Below are positions 54,001-63,313 of a stretch of 64,000 nt of DNA, piece by piece. The translations under genes and the position numbers were made by a program. Position 1 is the stretch's first letter. Every line of letters begins with the position of its first letter. The notes beneath the pieces are model-generated. The model was not told where the DNA came from, made no database searches, and saw only the letters and a list, made by a program, of their open reading frames with translations. The stretch is from Lumbricus rubellus (taxonomy: Eukaryota > Annelida > Clitellata > Crassiclitellata > Lumbricidae): assembly GCA_945859605.1 (NCBI GenBank), contig OX243817.1:32376924-32440923 (forward strand), written 5' to 3'.

Positions 54001-54602
54001 GTGATTGCTCGCTCTCTCTCCCATGATGCGCTAGTTGTGCTTGTTCACGCTTTTGTAACTAGTCGTATTGACCATTGCTGCTCAATCCTTGTTGGCCTTC
54101 CCCTTGGGGTTCTGGGACGGTTAGACCGGGTTCTACGCTCTGCTGCCCGACTCATCGGGCGAATTCCTAAATTTTCGCCTGTCTCTGCTTACATGCGTGA
54201 TGTGCTGCATTGGCTGCCAATAGCCCAACGCATCAATTACCGCATTGCTGCCCTTGTTTCTCGCTGTATTCTTGGTTGTGCTCCATCTTATCTGCGCGTC
54301 CTCTGTCGTCCTGTCTCTGACATTGAAGCGCGTCGGGCCCTTCGCTCCGCTGCGAAGGGACAACTGCTTGTTCCACGGGCTCGCTTAGCTACCAGACAGC
54401 ACCGAGCCTTCTCGGTTGTGGGACCGTCAATCTGGAATGACCTCCCCTCAAACCTCCATCTCCTCCATCTGACCAGTCAATCTCTATTTCTCAAGTCTCT
54501 TAAATCTTTTTTCTTTGGTCGTGGCTGGGCTGGGAGCGCCTCTGAGTAGTTTCTTGAAGAGGCGCTATATAAATTCTAATAATGAATGAATGAATGAATG
54601 AG
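51050..54602 (+). mobile_element. L2/CR1-like non-LTR retrotransposon (LINE)
   Basis: About 3.55 kb. The 5' junction is at about 51050, where the foldback arm stops matching, and the 3' end is an AATGAATGAATG tail. TGAGA occurs at both junctions and may be the target duplication. One long frame encodes endonuclease and reverse transcriptase. The 3' UTR is about 50 bp with the GCGCTATATAAAT motif seen at the ends of many L2-like LINEs. No separate ORF1 is evident, so either this copy is 5'-truncated or the family lacks one. Confidence 0.85.
51421..54549 (+). CDS. LINE endonuclease-reverse transcriptase
   Basis: ATG at 51421 starts 1042 codons; the frame is open further upstream but without another ATG I would choose. 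The apurinic-type endonuclease spans about residues 90-310, with LATLNVRSLRYK, VVTESWH, VTGDLNLHL and LSDHGLV. The reverse transcriptase spans about 540-830, with NYRPIANVTFLSKLLERIV, QQSGFRRYHST, FDVSSAFDSVDH, PQGSVLGPLLYLLY and IFADDTQAYI. A C-terminal region with RLDRVLRSAARLIGRIP and VVGPSIWNDLPSNL is typical of L2/CR1-like LINEs. No stop or frameshift was seen, so the copy may be active. Confidence 0.92.
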   Translation: MYRLLLGLCLLRSVACFCDMPTTGVNVLVYTAEEIRSFNTSLSPPPRSVRKTLFRLRIWRPAHLRSSPSLHSTPPLQLPASSSSAIRLATLNVRSLRYKYVQVADLITANDLDVLVVTESWHTSSTDVAVRRAAPPGFLSLDRPRVDDSSTATQWGGLIVYHRDQLRAKRVELDWTPTTFEVLVVSLSSKRGPTTLLAIYRPGSSSPSSTFFNEFSVLLEQFALHNTQLVVTGDLNLHLEDPSLSESVNFAAVLDQFGLVQHVTEPTHRLGGWLDVIVTRDDCRVPDVTVFPPTLSDHGLVVASIPFIYEPLLLAARQFRHWKSLDRSAFRSALQAHPLFADLESTSLLSTSELFSSYETAMSDLIDSFLPLRTVRARHCPSAPWFNSECRQLRRQARRLERVFRRTRSPADQASWVHFVRRMHSSYRERERVYWEDIIARQSKDPKKLWTTFDGLLGRQKASRKSESPSLFTADAFLERFSEKIASVRNATADSSPPAFSTTDCRLPVLHEISSVELRCLILASAPKTCELDPAPTFLVQELIDDLLPFLTILCNRSISETCLPASQKRSIILPVLKRDGLDVNDPANYRPIANVTFLSKLLERIVANQLIAYLDVNELIPSQQSGFRRYHSTETLLLRLLSDLYSAMDHGQVTLLALFDVSSAFDSVDHSILLQRLSTSFGLVGQPLEWLRSFLSDRSNCVVIGSSRSLWVPAPLGVPQGSVLGPLLYLLYTADLCPLLESQGLLHQIFADDTQAYIHSSPFDSVNTVRLMCLTVDVLSSWMASNRLLLNPSKTQFIWLGGRRQLENIDLPLLAQLFPDVTFSSTVRDLGVTLDCELSLTQHVNLVARSCYYQLRQLRVIARSLSHDALVVLVHAFVTSRIDHCCSILVGLPLGVLGRLDRVLRSAARLIGRIPKFSPVSAYMRDVLHWLPIAQRINYRIAALVSRCILGCAPSYLRVLCRPVSDIEARRALRSAAKGQLLVPRARLATRQHRAFSVVGPSIWNDLPSNLHLLHLTSQSLFLKSLKSFFFGRGWAGSASE

Positions 54603-54663
54603 AATGTCCACGGGCCCCCGGCTCAGTTGTTACGCCACTGCATGCAGTTTCATTACTGAAACG

Positions 54664-56947
54664 TTAGACAGGCCACCGCACACAATAATTTGCGTTGTCA
54701 TGACTAGTTTGCGTGATTCCACTTATACGTATTGCCGTTAGTAGTAGCACTTGTGAAGTGGGCTTACAGTCTAACTGCCCGTTAAACAAACCCTTTACGA
54801 CATCGTCAAAGTTGCAGTTGAAAGAAACAATCTGCCCGTTGTTCAGTTTTCGGACGCACTGAAAATGAATGTATTTTAAGAATTCAAAAGGACAGACGTA
54901 GATAATTGTCATTCGTCTTTGATTTCCTAAAGGTTTAGGCATACTAGAAATGGCCGTGCACAGAGTGAAAAAGCCGAAAATGATTTGCAAATATTCATCA
55001 AATAACACTGACCATTCATTTATCAGTAAAACGGGGAAGAGTTGAGCAACGAGAGCGACAGGCGTCGGAACAGGTTTACTTTCCAGACTTTGTACATATT
55101 GAAAGGCTTTCTCGCACTGTTCAGCTGCTGATCTGTAGTCGCTCAGGGCTGTGTAATAAAAGTTGGCTAAGTATGCAGCGCTGATGAGGTGCGCTGGAGA
55201 GAGCCAACTTTGTCCGATATGGTCTAGCAGTTGCGATATTCCGTATTCAAAAATTGTCTGTCTGTAGTTACTAGCCGTAGCGTTATGTTTTTCATTGACT
55301 TTTGCAAAATTTTGCACAAGAAGTCTTTCATTGCATTCACGAGAATAACAGCAGACAAATCGACGTCCAGATTGAACTCTCGACACAGAAGAATTCGACG
55401 ATTCAGAAAAATCGTTTGCATGCCATACCGGTACATCTCCGGATTCGCTTAGACCTGTTTCATCCAATTTACCATCACATCCAGTCACAGTAGATTTCAA
55501 TGAATTAGTGTTATTGCCATATAGATTCTGAGCATAGGAAACAAATTTATCAAACAGAAGTTCAATTAAGGAAAACTGAAAAGACACTTGTTCAAGAGAA
55601 ACATCTTCGTTTCGCGCTTTTGTAGCTAAACCAAAATATTTTGTTGCATAACTGATGTCCTCATTATTTCCGAATGAGAGCTGGCTCATTAAGTGGAGGT
55701 GACTTTGAATGCCTTTGAAGAGATGTTGTAATTCTGGTACAAAATTGTTTGAAACTATCAACGACCTCTGCATGAACTCCCATCGTGAATGAGGCATGAC
55801 ATAGCAACTACTAAAGAACAAAAGGATACAAACAACGAGTTTTCGAGGGACCGTGATGGAAATAGGACCTTCTAAATATGCCTTAGATGAAGTTTTTAAG
55901 AGAGTGAAAAGTCCAAATTCTTTGTAATGCTGCAATGACGATATCTCTTTCGATAAATCGATGTCTTTTGGTAAATGATCAATCATGTTATTAATAGGAA
56001 CAAAATAGTTAGGACAACATCTTTCAATCAACCATTCAATCATCTGGCATAGTAATTCACCAACAGATGTTTCCAGGTTCTCGTCTGTCCAAAACTCCGG
56101 AGGTTTCTCCTCGCATGCCCACAGCATCAGGGTCTTGAAGAAGTAGGTACAGAGCATAGTTTTCTCTTCCCCGCACGATTTAATTGCTTCACTCTTGATC
56201 AACCTAAGCACATGGTAGATGTACTTCTGGACATCTGTCCAACTCTGAATCAAAATTACCTCCGCTTGTGAAAATGAAAATCTCCATTGAGTGTCATCAT
56301 CTGGATTACTTTGATGAGGCTTTGGAACTAAGTGACATCCTAGTCCGACAATTTGGTCAATGACATTCTTTGGAGGCCAGCCATTCTTCCGTTCGCGACT
56401 TATCCAATCAGCGGCCTCTGATGGCCAATTTGGACAATATACAGAGTACACAAAATCTTCCTTCAAAGTTTGCATCCTAAATCTTCGGTTATAACTGTCA
56501 GGAAATAATTTTCGACAAAATGTAAACAAAGAACCAGTCTGTAAAATTTTAGGCCAAGATGGACCTTTAGGCTTGTGAAGGCTAACTTTAGTATGTGATG
56601 GTACCGATGGTCTTGAATAATAAGATGGCTGTTCATTTTCCTGCAGGTCAAGGGGTTTCCTTAATCTTGCAAATCCAGCATGACAGTCTTCTGTGTCAAC
56701 AATCAGACTTTCGCTTTTGTGTCGTTTCGTTGTTTCGTTTGGAGACGCAGTTTTTATCCAAAAGAGTTTATCAACGTCTGTTAGATTGGCCAGCACGCAC
56801 GCGAAAGGAAGCTCAAAAAAGCTTCCGCATGGAATACACATATTAAATCCTTTTCGTTTAAGCATCAGCCTTCTGAATCTTCTGTACTCTCCTTTGCAGT
56901 GAGTGATTTCAGTGTCTAAGGAGATTTCTTGTGTCTCCATTTGTACC
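54664..56947 (-). CDS. Mab-21 domain protein (cGAS-like receptor superfamily)
   Basis: Coding from ATG at 56940, just inside an exon whose acceptor (TTTCCACTGCAG) lies at 56948, to TAA at 54664; 758 residues in one exon. Nucleotidyltransferase-type motifs are near the start: GS at residues 39-40 and the DxD-like TDVD at 54-57. The diagnostic Mab-21 block follows at about 165-330 (CPNWPSEAADWISRERKNGW, CHLVPKPHQ, WRFSFSQAEVIL, FKTLMLWACEEKPPEFW, NYFVPINNMIDHLP). The remainder is helical, with a TPR-like stretch near 610-650 (YLANFYYTALSDYRSAAEQC). Cyclic-dinucleotide synthesis would need a third acidic residue I could not place, so this may be a non-catalytic Mab-21 relative. The N terminus is short, so coding may extend into an upstream exon. 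Confidence 0.85.
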
Positions 56948-57059
56948 CTGCAGTGGAAAGTAATGGCCTATATAGGCGTAATTATTTCTCATTGTTTAGG
57001 CTTAGCGAAACAGGCAGGTAGGCTATGGTATCAGCAGTTCAGCGCGTCAGCAACATGTT

Positions 57060-57140
57060 TATGAACACACTGGGAGCGATTCTGAAAGGCTCTTGCTGCA
57101 AGAAGCGCTTTATAAATGGTCAAATACAATACAATACGAA
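57060..57140 (+). repeat. LINE/SINE 3'-tail fragment
   Basis: GGGAGCGATTCTGAAAGGC followed by AAGCGCTTTATAAAT and a CAATACAATAC tail. This is an L2-like 3' end of a family different from the complete LINE. Confidence 0.55.
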
Positions 57141-57778
57141 AGTAGGCGTATACGTCTAAAGCTAATCCTGTAACAATAGTGACTGATGAACAAAGAGGAA
57201 TCGTCAAAATACGGGACTGGCCATAGTTATCCTAACAAATCGATGTTGATGATGCTAGACTGGATGATGTATGACGGATATGGAAAAACTCGATGAGTAT
57301 CTGTAAATATAATTATATCTAGGCCTATGCATCTATAAATTTATAAAGTGCCTCTCACAGTGCACAGTGCACACCAATCAGTACGTTAGACCAAAAGAGA
57401 AAAATAGTCTTGAGACACCGAAAAGAAGTAATCGGCCCACCAGTTAATATGAAGAATGGAGTGGAGTCAGTGGAAACATTAGACAATCGATCCTGCCTAT
57501 AGGGGCTGAGAACATGAAGATCCTACCAACGTCAGAGTAACACTATACATAGCTAACGACGTACCGGTAATAATAGTCTTTTTAGAAATTTAGACCAAGG
57601 AGATGTCATCATAATAATAGTACAGAGCTATTGTCGAAGCATCTGTAGGCCTATAATAATTATAGCCCTATAGGCCTACGTAGCTCATAAAGGAAGTTAA
57701 CGACGCAGCAAGATTGCATAACAATGAGGAACCGTCACAATACTAAATCCATAGAACAAATTTGTTCATCATCCATTG

Positions 57779-57992
57779 GTCAATCGCTTTAGAACTGGAA
57801 AAAGACGCGGTGCTGCTAATATGGTTCGATCGGGACAGGCTTCGGACCCACTGTAGGCTAGCTGTGGTGAAATTCAGACAATGTCACACATCGTAAATGA
57901 CTGTAAAACAACTCGCTTCACGGATGGTTTAACCGCCTTGCATGTGGCTGACGAGGCTGCTGTTAAGTGGCTGGACGCGTTCTGCAAAAGCT
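57779..57992 (+). pseudogene. LINE reverse-transcriptase C-terminal fragment
   Basis: The plus strand reads a zinc-knuckle-like ending: CGEIQTMSHIVNDC, FTDGLTALHVADEAAVKWL and a stop at 57990-57992. The QTM-x-HIV-x-x-C pattern is common at the C terminus of LINE-encoded reverse transcriptases. The upstream part is frame-broken. Confidence 0.6.
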
Positions 57993-58584
57993 AAATAAAA
58001 TCATCCAAGTTTGTCCATGGACATAATTTCTGACTTGATAGTGGGTTCTCAGAAAGTGGCCATTGGAACTTTGGAGAGCAATCAGCACCAGGACCTGCAC
58101 TAACCTTAATGCGGCCCTGGGAACCCGCAAAAACTCCATCATAATTATAGGCTACATGTATGTAGCTAAGAATTTTGCAGAGACTGGTCGCTTAGTCCAT
58201 TTTCATTTCCTTCCTCATGTAGTAAGCTTAAGTTGCGTTATGTCAACTTCGTTTTCTTAAATAAAAGGAATATTGGCCTTTATAGTTCTACTGAACAGAG
58301 ACACCACATCAATTTTGTTAATTCGATCGGCCCTGATTCAAGAAGAGCCAGATATTTTCAGTTTCAGCATTGGGTATAGCCTACTTATTCGCGTGAAATC
58401 TCTTAACCATATGGAAAACTAAATTTTATTGACACGAACTCACCACGATTTCCCACGAAGACAAACGTCGAGACGATCGAAATGAAAATGATGAAACGTC
58501 AGAAACGAAACAGCCAATATGGACGTTCTGAAACGACGCTGCAACCCTGGAAAACGCTTAGGCTGATCTGTAGGTCATCAAACT

Positions 58585-58690
58585 GACTGCTTTATCTGTC
58601 TGTGTCATTGTGTCTGTCTCTCGCTGTCTTTCTGTCTTTCTCCATTTGTCTATTTTTGTCTGTCTTTCTCACGCTCTCTCTCCCCCTTCC
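58585..58690. repeat. TCTG/TCTC-rich microsatellite
   Basis: A pyrimidine-rich run of about 100 bp dominated by TGTCTGTC, TTTCTGTC and CTCTCTC. Confidence 0.75.
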
Positions 58691-59079
58691 TCTGGTAGAT
58701 GCGCAGTAGCGTATAGACCAACATATATGGCCTATATGCGGTAGGTAACAAACGGAGGAACGTCTGGCTTCTGACATATTAAATGACATTTTTAAATGTA
58801 TTCATGCATGTAGGCCTACGTTGAATGCACAAAATGCATGCAAAGGTCTACCTGCTTGCGTGCATAGTGCTATAATTATGTGCCTACCGGTATTCGTCAT
58901 CGCATCAAGTTCAGGGTAGCTGTTCTGTTGTGGTGATATTGTGAGGACCTACCTCGCCCTGATTTACCACCGAGAGCTACGCTGCCCTACATTGGGTGTC
59001 CACGCTCTGCTGAAAAGGGAGTCCTCTTGGTTCTTTTTGCTAGTAGCCTACTGCAACCATGATGAATCGAGAATTCTCC

Positions 59080-59250
59080 GTGTTTGGCCCAGTGATCTGG
59101 ATTGGCCTTCCTCTAGACTATAGAGCCTACGACCTTGGACTGTAGGCCTGTACGAGATTCCTTCCTCACTAAACTTAAAACTGTTATTTTTGGGCGCGCT
59201 GGAGTCGGGAGCGCCTTTGAGTAGTTTGGCGCTATATATTTCCGAATCAA
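59080..59250 (+). pseudogene. Decayed 3' end of the same LINE type
   Basis: VFGPVIWIGLP (compare VVGPSIWNDLP in the complete LINE) is followed by GGGAGCGCCTTTGAGTAG and GGCGCTATATAT. It is 5'-truncated, frame-broken and lacks the AATG tail. Confidence 0.65.
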
Positions 59251-60441
59251 TGCAACATAATATATCATATAAGCTAATACATGTCATATATAATACATGC
59301 ATATATAATTTTATATGCATGTATTATATATGCATAATATATTTATATATTTGAGTGCTAAAAAGTACAAAGACTGCCTTCTTGCAGCCGAAGGGTTGCA
59401 GATTCGAATCCACCTCGCAGCAATTTCTATACTTTGAATACTGATGACGGCAGTACTAAAAGTACGGTACTTCAATAATGCGCAGTCGAATTCTTCTTCT
59501 CACGGAGAAACTGGATACATGATATGCGTGTAAACAGTTAGCTGTCGGATTATCTGGGGGTTGTTGCATACAGCATTTTCTGGGGATGGTACGTATAGGC
59601 CTATAGGCCTACACGGTGTCCCGATGAAACGTGTAGGCCTACTATCCCAGCAAAAGTGCCATAACTCAGTCATTACTTTGTTTTGAAACGACAACATTAG
59701 CCATAGCCTATAACCACCTAATCCTAACGCCGATTAGAAATAATTATTCGTGAGCTTGTCAAGTTTATGAACGTTTGAGATGCAGCGCCGAAAAATGGAG
59801 ATTTGCACCATGTTTTTATTTACACTGGCATGTGAGCCAAAGAGCACGGTTGACGACCATCCATAGTGAAACGGTTGCACACGTGCATTGCATTTTGTTC
59901 AAGATCTTGAACATCCTAAGCATAGGCTACAGAGAAATAATGAAACTATATTTCATAGCGAAATGAAAACCAATCTAGCTGCAGACATGTCTAGCAGAAG
60001 CCTGTTCACAAACTACTGGTTCTTCTGTGCTTTCAAAATCACAAACTTCTATTCTGATAAACCCTCTAGGCTATTGACGCCCGGTGGCCTTGCAATGTAA
60101 TCTTTGAGACAATTTTTGGTTAGTCAACAGAATAATATCTAAGGTCCATGATTGGAAGTCAACAGCTTAAAAATTGTTTTTATAAAGTATTGTTTTGATA
60201 TTAGAGAAAGGGACAGCGTAACGATTGACGTGCCAGCCAAAAACGCCAGGTCTTTAGACAAAAATGACCTACCGAAGCGAAAATATACTGGGACATAGTT
60301 AAAAGCAAAGGCCAGCAACCAAAAACACTTAGTATGGGTCCTCTCGTCGTCCTAGAAGTGTATGTCTTAACAGTTAACTCTACGCCAGAAACAGAGACTT
60401 TCAATCCCCACTTCATCGAAACTCTCTGATCGGGTGTCCGA

Positions 60442-63313
60442 CTATTTGCAGCTTATGCTGTATAAGCCAAGGTTCCCCTCCGTTTGACCGATTAAAAGTC
60501 GTTTCTTGCCTTGGTCGCAGCATAGTCTGGACGGCTCTTGGATGACGTCACAGTCCTTGCTGAGTGCAATTCGAATCCAGTTGAGTTGCGAATCAAACTG
60601 AATGACTCGGTTGTTTCTGTAATCGGCGACAAAAACTCGTTCGTCGGAATCCACAGCGACGTGCAGCGGTTCGTCCAGCGCCTGCTGTCTGGCGTTCTTT
60701 GCACAGAACCGATGCAAGATTTGCCCATCTCTGTTCACTTCACAAACGCTCCACTTTCCGTTCGTCTTCCATTTGTGACTGACGACCAGGTTCCCCTTCG
60801 CCGTCTCGACAGCGTGACGGACACTCTCTACGTCCGGCGCCAACATGAGGCGCTGGATCCGGACTCCGTCTGGTCTGTAGGACTCCACGTAACACGGCTG
60901 GCCCTGTCTGACCATGAGGACACGCAGCCCGTCCCTGGACACGGATATCGTGTACGGATAGCTGATACCTGTCAACCATCGGATGGTGTGACTCTCCTTT
61001 CCAGTCCACCACCTCGTCATCCGATTGCCGACGACACGGCTCAGCCACCCGGATCTCTCCACGTCCATCGGAGCGCTGAGCTTCCAGACACACTCGCTGA
61101 ACTGGTCCGTGATGTAGAGGCAGTTGGACGGAGGACTGGCCGCCATGTCCCACGGGTCACGGATCTCGGATATGCTCAGCTGCTTTTCCAGAACGTACGG
61201 ACTCTCATCGCTATAGATGCGAAGTGATTTCGGGTCACGACATAGGACAAAGATGTTGCCGTCAATTGTGGCCACTCCGCTGACGCTGCTGGGCATCGTA
61301 AACGACGTCGACCGGTCCAAGTTGACCAGATTGGCAACTGAAATAGGTTCACACAAAGACAGACCATAATCCTAACATAATATAGCGCCACTTTAACAGA
61401 GACTCCTTAGAGAGGTTCCCGACCTGACAGCAGCAAACCACGATCGAAAAATATGGGCTTCAAACGCTTGCCGAAAAAGGGAAAATAGAGATCAAGAAGT
61501 TTATTACGGAAGTTGCTATAGGTAATCCATACCATAAAGATAGACCAACCACACCGAAGCTTTTATGCGGCACTGAGGCATCACTTCAGTTGTCACTAGG
61601 CTACAATCGGAAATTATTACTGGCAAAGCAACCCAGCGTATAGCAATAAGAATCTCTCGAGAACACTATAAAACTGCGGTGACAAATTCTATCGAATCTC
61701 CGAGGAGCGCTTTTAAGCTTTCTAAAAGATTAAGGAATTATGTCTTCTATAATATAATTATATTGACTTGCGCAGACCCGTTATCATTATGTGTTACACT
61801 TCAAGTAATGGCCGCTTTGAGAGAAATCTCAACAAGAAAGTCAAAACCCATTGATAAGCCAGGTCGAAATATGATAATCAATTTCATACAATCGCCGTTA
61901 TAAACAAGGTTGTATGCTTTGTGCACTTAGCCCTCCAAGACCACATGCATTTGTATTGCCATACTAAACATCACTCAATTTATACGACAGTGCGTTTTCA
62001 ACAGAATAAAGCAAGCCATGATTCGAGCGATGCACATTTTTCACATGTATGTGTAAAATATAACCGAATACTTTTACAGAGACCCCTTGAGTTGACTCAT
62101 TAAATTGAGCGGATAAGATACTTCTTCTCCGCTGTTAGCTTGAATTAGTATAGCATAGATCTACCACGTCATTTAAGAATTCGATCGGTGTTAGCCCGAT
62201 ATCTAAAAATAATATAGCCTATATAGCTGAAGTATAAGCCACCATCGGTATTGCAAACCGCCACCCTCAGGCACACGTAGGCCTACGTGTGTAGATCTGA
62301 TGTTGCTTAAACCAGTAGAATTAACAGAAATCATGCGAAAATCTGCACAGATTATAGAAGCTACAATGCTACATAGTTCAATCCTCACCTTGAAGCTCTC
62401 CAACAACGTTCTTGGCCTTTCGAAACTCATCAAGATCGGATTCCCAGAAACAGATGTTCCCCAACGGAACCTGACGCTCAGTCTGGACGGTTTGTTGTTC
62501 TCTTAGGGTCGTCATCTTAACCGGCAACGCATTCGCGGCCTCGCATATCTCCGTCGGCGACCCGTTACACCTGATGCTGCCGTAGAAAGATTTCAGGCTC
62601 TCGAGAATGGCAAGGTGATCGTCCGATTCCTTCAAAGCTTTACCGATTTCCTCAAGTCTCGTCTGCTTCATAGTTCCGAGCTCAACGAGTAGCGAGAGTC
62701 TATGCTTCTCGATCCGTTGAAACAGATCGTTGCTGTACTTGATGATGTCTTGCTCGGCGCTCTCCACATCACTGACGAACTTCGCCAGACTACACGTGAT
62801 CTGCGCTCGCTTGGCTGATACCTCTTCAGACCACGTCTCCAGTCGAGCGATCTCTTCTGCGATTCGACGTCTCAAGTCGTCTGCCACCTGGTTGAATGCG
62901 GACGTCTTGTGCTGACTGTGACTTCGCTGGCGACACAAACCACATGTCATTTTCTCGCAGTCGAAACAAAAGACGTCGAGTGATTTTGTCGGATGAAGTC
63001 GACACGAGTCCTTTGTTTCTGTGATGTTCGGAGGATCGGAATTGTAGAGATCGATCAACGCCTGCACTTTGAAGTCTCTCGTCAGTCCTGCTATTCCCTC
63101 GCGTGGTGCAATAGTGAACTGACGTCTGCACAGCGGACACAGCATTGATCCACCTGGCCTCGTTCCGTATGCCGTGCTCTCCAGGCACTGGAGGCAGAAT
63201 GTATGCTGACATGGCAAAACTCTGGGGTCCGTGAACGTCTCCGTGCAAATACTGCATTCGATCAGTTCGAGCAAATGAGATCTCGGAATGTTGCCATCGT
63301 TTGTGACAGCCAT
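60442..63313 (-). CDS. TRIM-type RING E3 ubiquitin ligase with C-terminal propeller (two exons)
   Basis: Exon 1 is 63313-62389 (donor CAAG/GTGAGG) and exon 2 is 61337-60442 (acceptor CCTATTTCAG). Both are phase 1, giving 606 residues. The RING finger spans about residues 20-66 (CSICTETF, CQHTFCLQC, CPLCRRQF). B-box 2 spans about 104-142 (CRLHP, CFDCEKMTCGLC, HSQH), and a coiled coil about 145-245. Exon 2 encodes an NHL/six-bladed propeller-like domain (IFVLCRDPKSLRIY, CLYITDQFSECVWKL, VFVADYRNNRVIQFD). This is the TRIM2/3/32/56/71-like layout: RING for ubiquitin transfer, propeller for target binding. A start in AAAGATGGC context and intact zinc ligands argue for a working host gene. Which target it binds cannot be read. 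Confidence 0.9.
61338..62388 (-). other. Intron of the TRIM gene
   Basis: 1051 bp with consensus ends (GTGAGG and TATTTCAG). AT-rich, and no element or coding exon recognised. Confidence 0.75.

Larger units (their letters stand above)
49415..54640. mobile_element. Long-armed foldback hAT-type MITE containing a LINE
   Basis: Ends CAGTGGCGTA and, inverted, TACGCCACTG with continuing similarity (ACAACTGAGCCGGG), flanked by the perfect 8-bp duplication CATGCAGT (49407-49414 and 54641-54648). The arms are unusually long: 49430-50025 is the near-identical inverse of 50495-51050 plus 54600-54640. The LINE at 51050-54602 interrupts the right arm close to its end. The centre (50032-50109) has a second palindrome with 27-bp arms. 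No transposase; mobilisation in trans by a hAT enzyme is inferred from the duplication length. Confidence 0.9.
56948..60441. other. Intergenic region between the Mab-21 and TRIM genes
   Basis: 3.5 kb, AT-rich, with GGCCTA strings, three LINE fragments and a pyrimidine microsatellite (listed separately). The promoter and any upstream exon of the Mab-21 gene should lie at its left side. No other gene recognised. Confidence 0.5.

Noticed and set aside
59375..59430. SINE with B box (GATTCGAATCC)
   Set aside because: Only a B-box-like string is visible; no A box at proper spacing and no tail or duplication.
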